From assembly GCA_038123275.1 (NCBI GenBank), contig JAYORG010000021.1, positions 1-24,406 on the forward strand: 24,406 nucleotides of DNA. Reading direction: 5' to 3'. The stretch's first letter is position 1; each line of letters starts with the position of its first letter. This DNA is from CAJQHT01 sp038123275. Its GTDB lineage: Bacteria > Pseudomonadota > Alphaproteobacteria > Rickettsiales > UBA1997. Below are positions 23,701 through 24,406 of the stretch, piece after piece. The position numbers and the translations under genes were made by a program. The notes beneath the pieces are model-generated. The model worked only from the letters and a program-made list of their open reading frames with translations, ran no database searches and was not told where the DNA came from.

Positions 23701-24406
23701 AGCATTTTCTATTCCGTTTAATTCCTGTAACCTTTCTACAGTGGTATCAAACTTATTCGCCAAGTCTCCTAATGTATCACCAGAGATAACCTGATGAGAT
23801 TTTACTACATCTACGTCTTGGAATAGATCAAATAAATATGCTGATTGCTCACTTTTTGGAATTATTGAAACGTAACTAGCATCATTATCGGCACTCGTTA
23901 CTTTTAATTGTTCGTCTGTTCTGTAAACATAAAGGGAACCACTATCAGTTTTTATTTCTCGATCTTGTAAAGAAGAATCTGATCCATTAACTCCAGCTAT
24001 TGCAAGAGATGTAATATCTGCATTATTTTGCTCTGCTACCTCTATTAGGGCATCATCTATTTTAAAAACTTCAAAACTACCGTCTGGGTTTTGGAAGGTT
24101 ATTGTTTTGTTTTTTAAATCTAAATCCTTTATCAGAACTATTTTTTGTTCGATGTTTTCAACATTTAAATCGTGTGATACATGGATTTTTATATCAGAAT
24201 CTAGAGAAGAGCTTTGCTTAGGTATATCGGGGTTTGAATCAAGGGTTTTTAGGATGCGTTGCATTGTTGGTCCATCATAGACTTTTGACAAATTTAAAGC
24301 ATATTCTGGGTCGGTTGCATAACCTGCCTCTTGTAAAACATTAGCTTCTTTTTCAAAATTACCAAGCACATCTTTATCAAAAAGTTTTGAATAACGAGGA
24401 TTATCC
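20791..24406 (-). CDS. RTX protein with FlgJ-type glucosaminidase (GH73) end, LysM and hydrophobic region (5' end beyond the window)
   Basis: The frame is open to the right edge; the GTG at 24369 is internal. The edge-proximal residues NPRYSK ... LQEAGYATDPEYALNL match the C-terminal end of the FlgJ/GH73 peptidoglycan hydrolase domain. Numbering from the GTG, a LysM domain follows at 190-235 (HQVISGDTLGDLANKF ... QISVGQTIKY). An Ala/Gly-rich hydrophobic region spans about 435-603. Classical RTX nonapeptides occupy about 648-708 and 865-1065, split by a helical insert (711-865). An HCBP-related end runs to 1192. The C-terminus (VLLEDTKGAEKT) lacks the hydrophobic, acidic tail of typical T1SS signals, and the stop is TAG at 20793-20791. 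Inferred role: exported Ca2+-binding murein hydrolase or toxin, possibly acylated by the downstream HlyC-like enzyme. Confidence 0.85.
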   Translation of the reverse strand, partial: DNPRYSKLFDKDVLGNFEKEANVLQEAGYATDPEYALNLSKVYDGPTMQRILKTLDSNPDIPKQSSSLDSDIKIHVSHDLNVENIEQKIVLIKDLDLKNKTITFQNPDGSFEVFKIDDALIEVAEQNNADITSLAIAGVNGSDSSLQDREIKTDSGSLYVYRTDEQLKVTSADNDASYVSIIPKSEQSAYLFDLFQDVDVVKSHQVISGDTLGDLANKFDTTVERLQELNGIENADQISVGQTIKYDDKETINKIKANDEVIERTDGDEVILLADSGLVATDAIYVDSEGNPTSIYVREDENGNKYTLKEKGTKVEAVDGEKHDVDKLVKMTQDAQQHRKSFTDTITDYLTKPFQDAANLTYMATSIVGELAAGGDFDDVIERIAIQEYVAKPITKFGAEYVTSQLNLDFTTTEIEELIDFHSNFSNGLDATISDDLSSKILQREGVKAGVQALVTFAITAIVNGKDMDSEDYAMAAANIGVSQAIGWGVNALMGTATTSAASSQVAAQAAANAAASGGGASTTAATTTAAKSSFLGASTPAEAGAGGIAVFVTHVAIAGIRDIGAEDSMNSHQWQSTVLSGAALGVAYFLGSLTPLGPLGGMIATMVVSALMGGKEYKDGEYPDPYSFLKIVSKEDGSGNIIYALEQDGTLARARDGFDDDIVGSGGNDVLVGGSGTNVIQGRDGNDHIEGRDEDDSLIGGDGDDLIEAGAGDDIIYGFEVKTPFNAKFANILDSISLALATKLVRVDSGSSFGKYKSVIIDDFVGRYEGKSDEEIDNATDLDNSQKAAVKLNNLIVKAQDDANSITNEDIILAVSYLNTLSNGNININVTIEELNGYDEDQQNAFIDNVVSLVKSYSLQYFKLNAGNIKDYYSTQDNDIIHAGAGNDQIDAGDDNDIVYAGSGNDVVVAGDGRDIVYGDEGDDQITAGDGDDIVMGGVGSDSLIGEQGRDRIYGGEDNDQLFGEDGDDILVAGSGNDNVYGGNDDDIAIGGSGVDMLYGNSGFDTISGGDDDDLIFGGLGNDQLGGAAGNDTILGEIGDDQITGGDGVDTIDGGDGIDIISGDKGNDILAGGDGNDTYIFKAGDGQDEITESGGTLDTLRFIDLDISNINFTKSGNDLVISFAGSADQVTIKDNFSGNTLTPTIESLEFTQSTIDGGSSIDLTALTYDSGSDSFNYTTTNTVADDVTLQNVLLEDTKGAEKT

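Overview
The window comes from an AT-rich Gram-negative bacterium. It encodes outer-membrane proteins, a TolC-type channel and phage spanins, all of which need an outer membrane. Base composition and short, tightly packed operons would fit a host-associated proteobacterium, perhaps an alphaproteobacterium, but nothing here fixes the taxon.

Positions 1-820 (+ strand) are the tail of a phage lysis cassette: the C-terminal end of a DUF5675-type protein, a small two-helix holin-like protein, and an overlapping pair that looks like inner-membrane spanin and outer-membrane lipoprotein spanin. A hairpin (819-854) lies between this cassette and a convergent small unknown gene (834-1091, - strand), which has a very good sigma70-type promoter (1137-1165). 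Positions 1092-1372 hold no gene. They contain that promoter, four spaced GGGAG motifs and a nested three-helix inverted-repeat structure (1270-1348).

From 1373 to the right edge everything is on the - strand and reads as one long type I secretion (T1SS) locus. In transcription order it has: (i) an RTX protein with the C-terminal end of a FlgJ-type glucosaminidase (GH73) domain, a LysM domain, a hydrophobic Ala/Gly-rich region and an RTX beta-roll (20791-24406, cut by the window edge); (ii) a giant RTX protein of at least 3119 residues with an embedded seven-repeat FG-GAP block, eight cadherin-like tandem-95 repeats and a C-terminal T1SS signal (11098-20457, with coding-like sequence continuing to 20778); (iii) an inverse-autotransporter/intimin-type barrel without a passenger; (iv) an unrecognised secreted protein; (v) a HlyC-type lysine acyltransferase; (vi) a small outer-membrane barrel-like protein; (vii) TolC-like, (viii) PrtD/HlyB-type ABC and (ix) HlyD-type export components; and (x) a membrane-anchored DUF3857/transglutaminase-like protein. 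Gaps are a few bases, or genes overlap (GTGA, ATGA and an 8-base overlap), so translational coupling is likely.

The inferred logic is that two very large calcium-binding proteins are made, at least one may be acylated in the cytoplasm, and both are exported through the co-encoded tripartite channel. The murein-hydrolase and LysM modules on one, and the adhesin-like repeats on the other, suggest a surface-attachment or attack system against another cell. The main puzzle is at 20779-20793. The two RTX reading frames are in the same frame, separated only by two stop codons four codons apart, and the second has no start codon at its apparent beginning.
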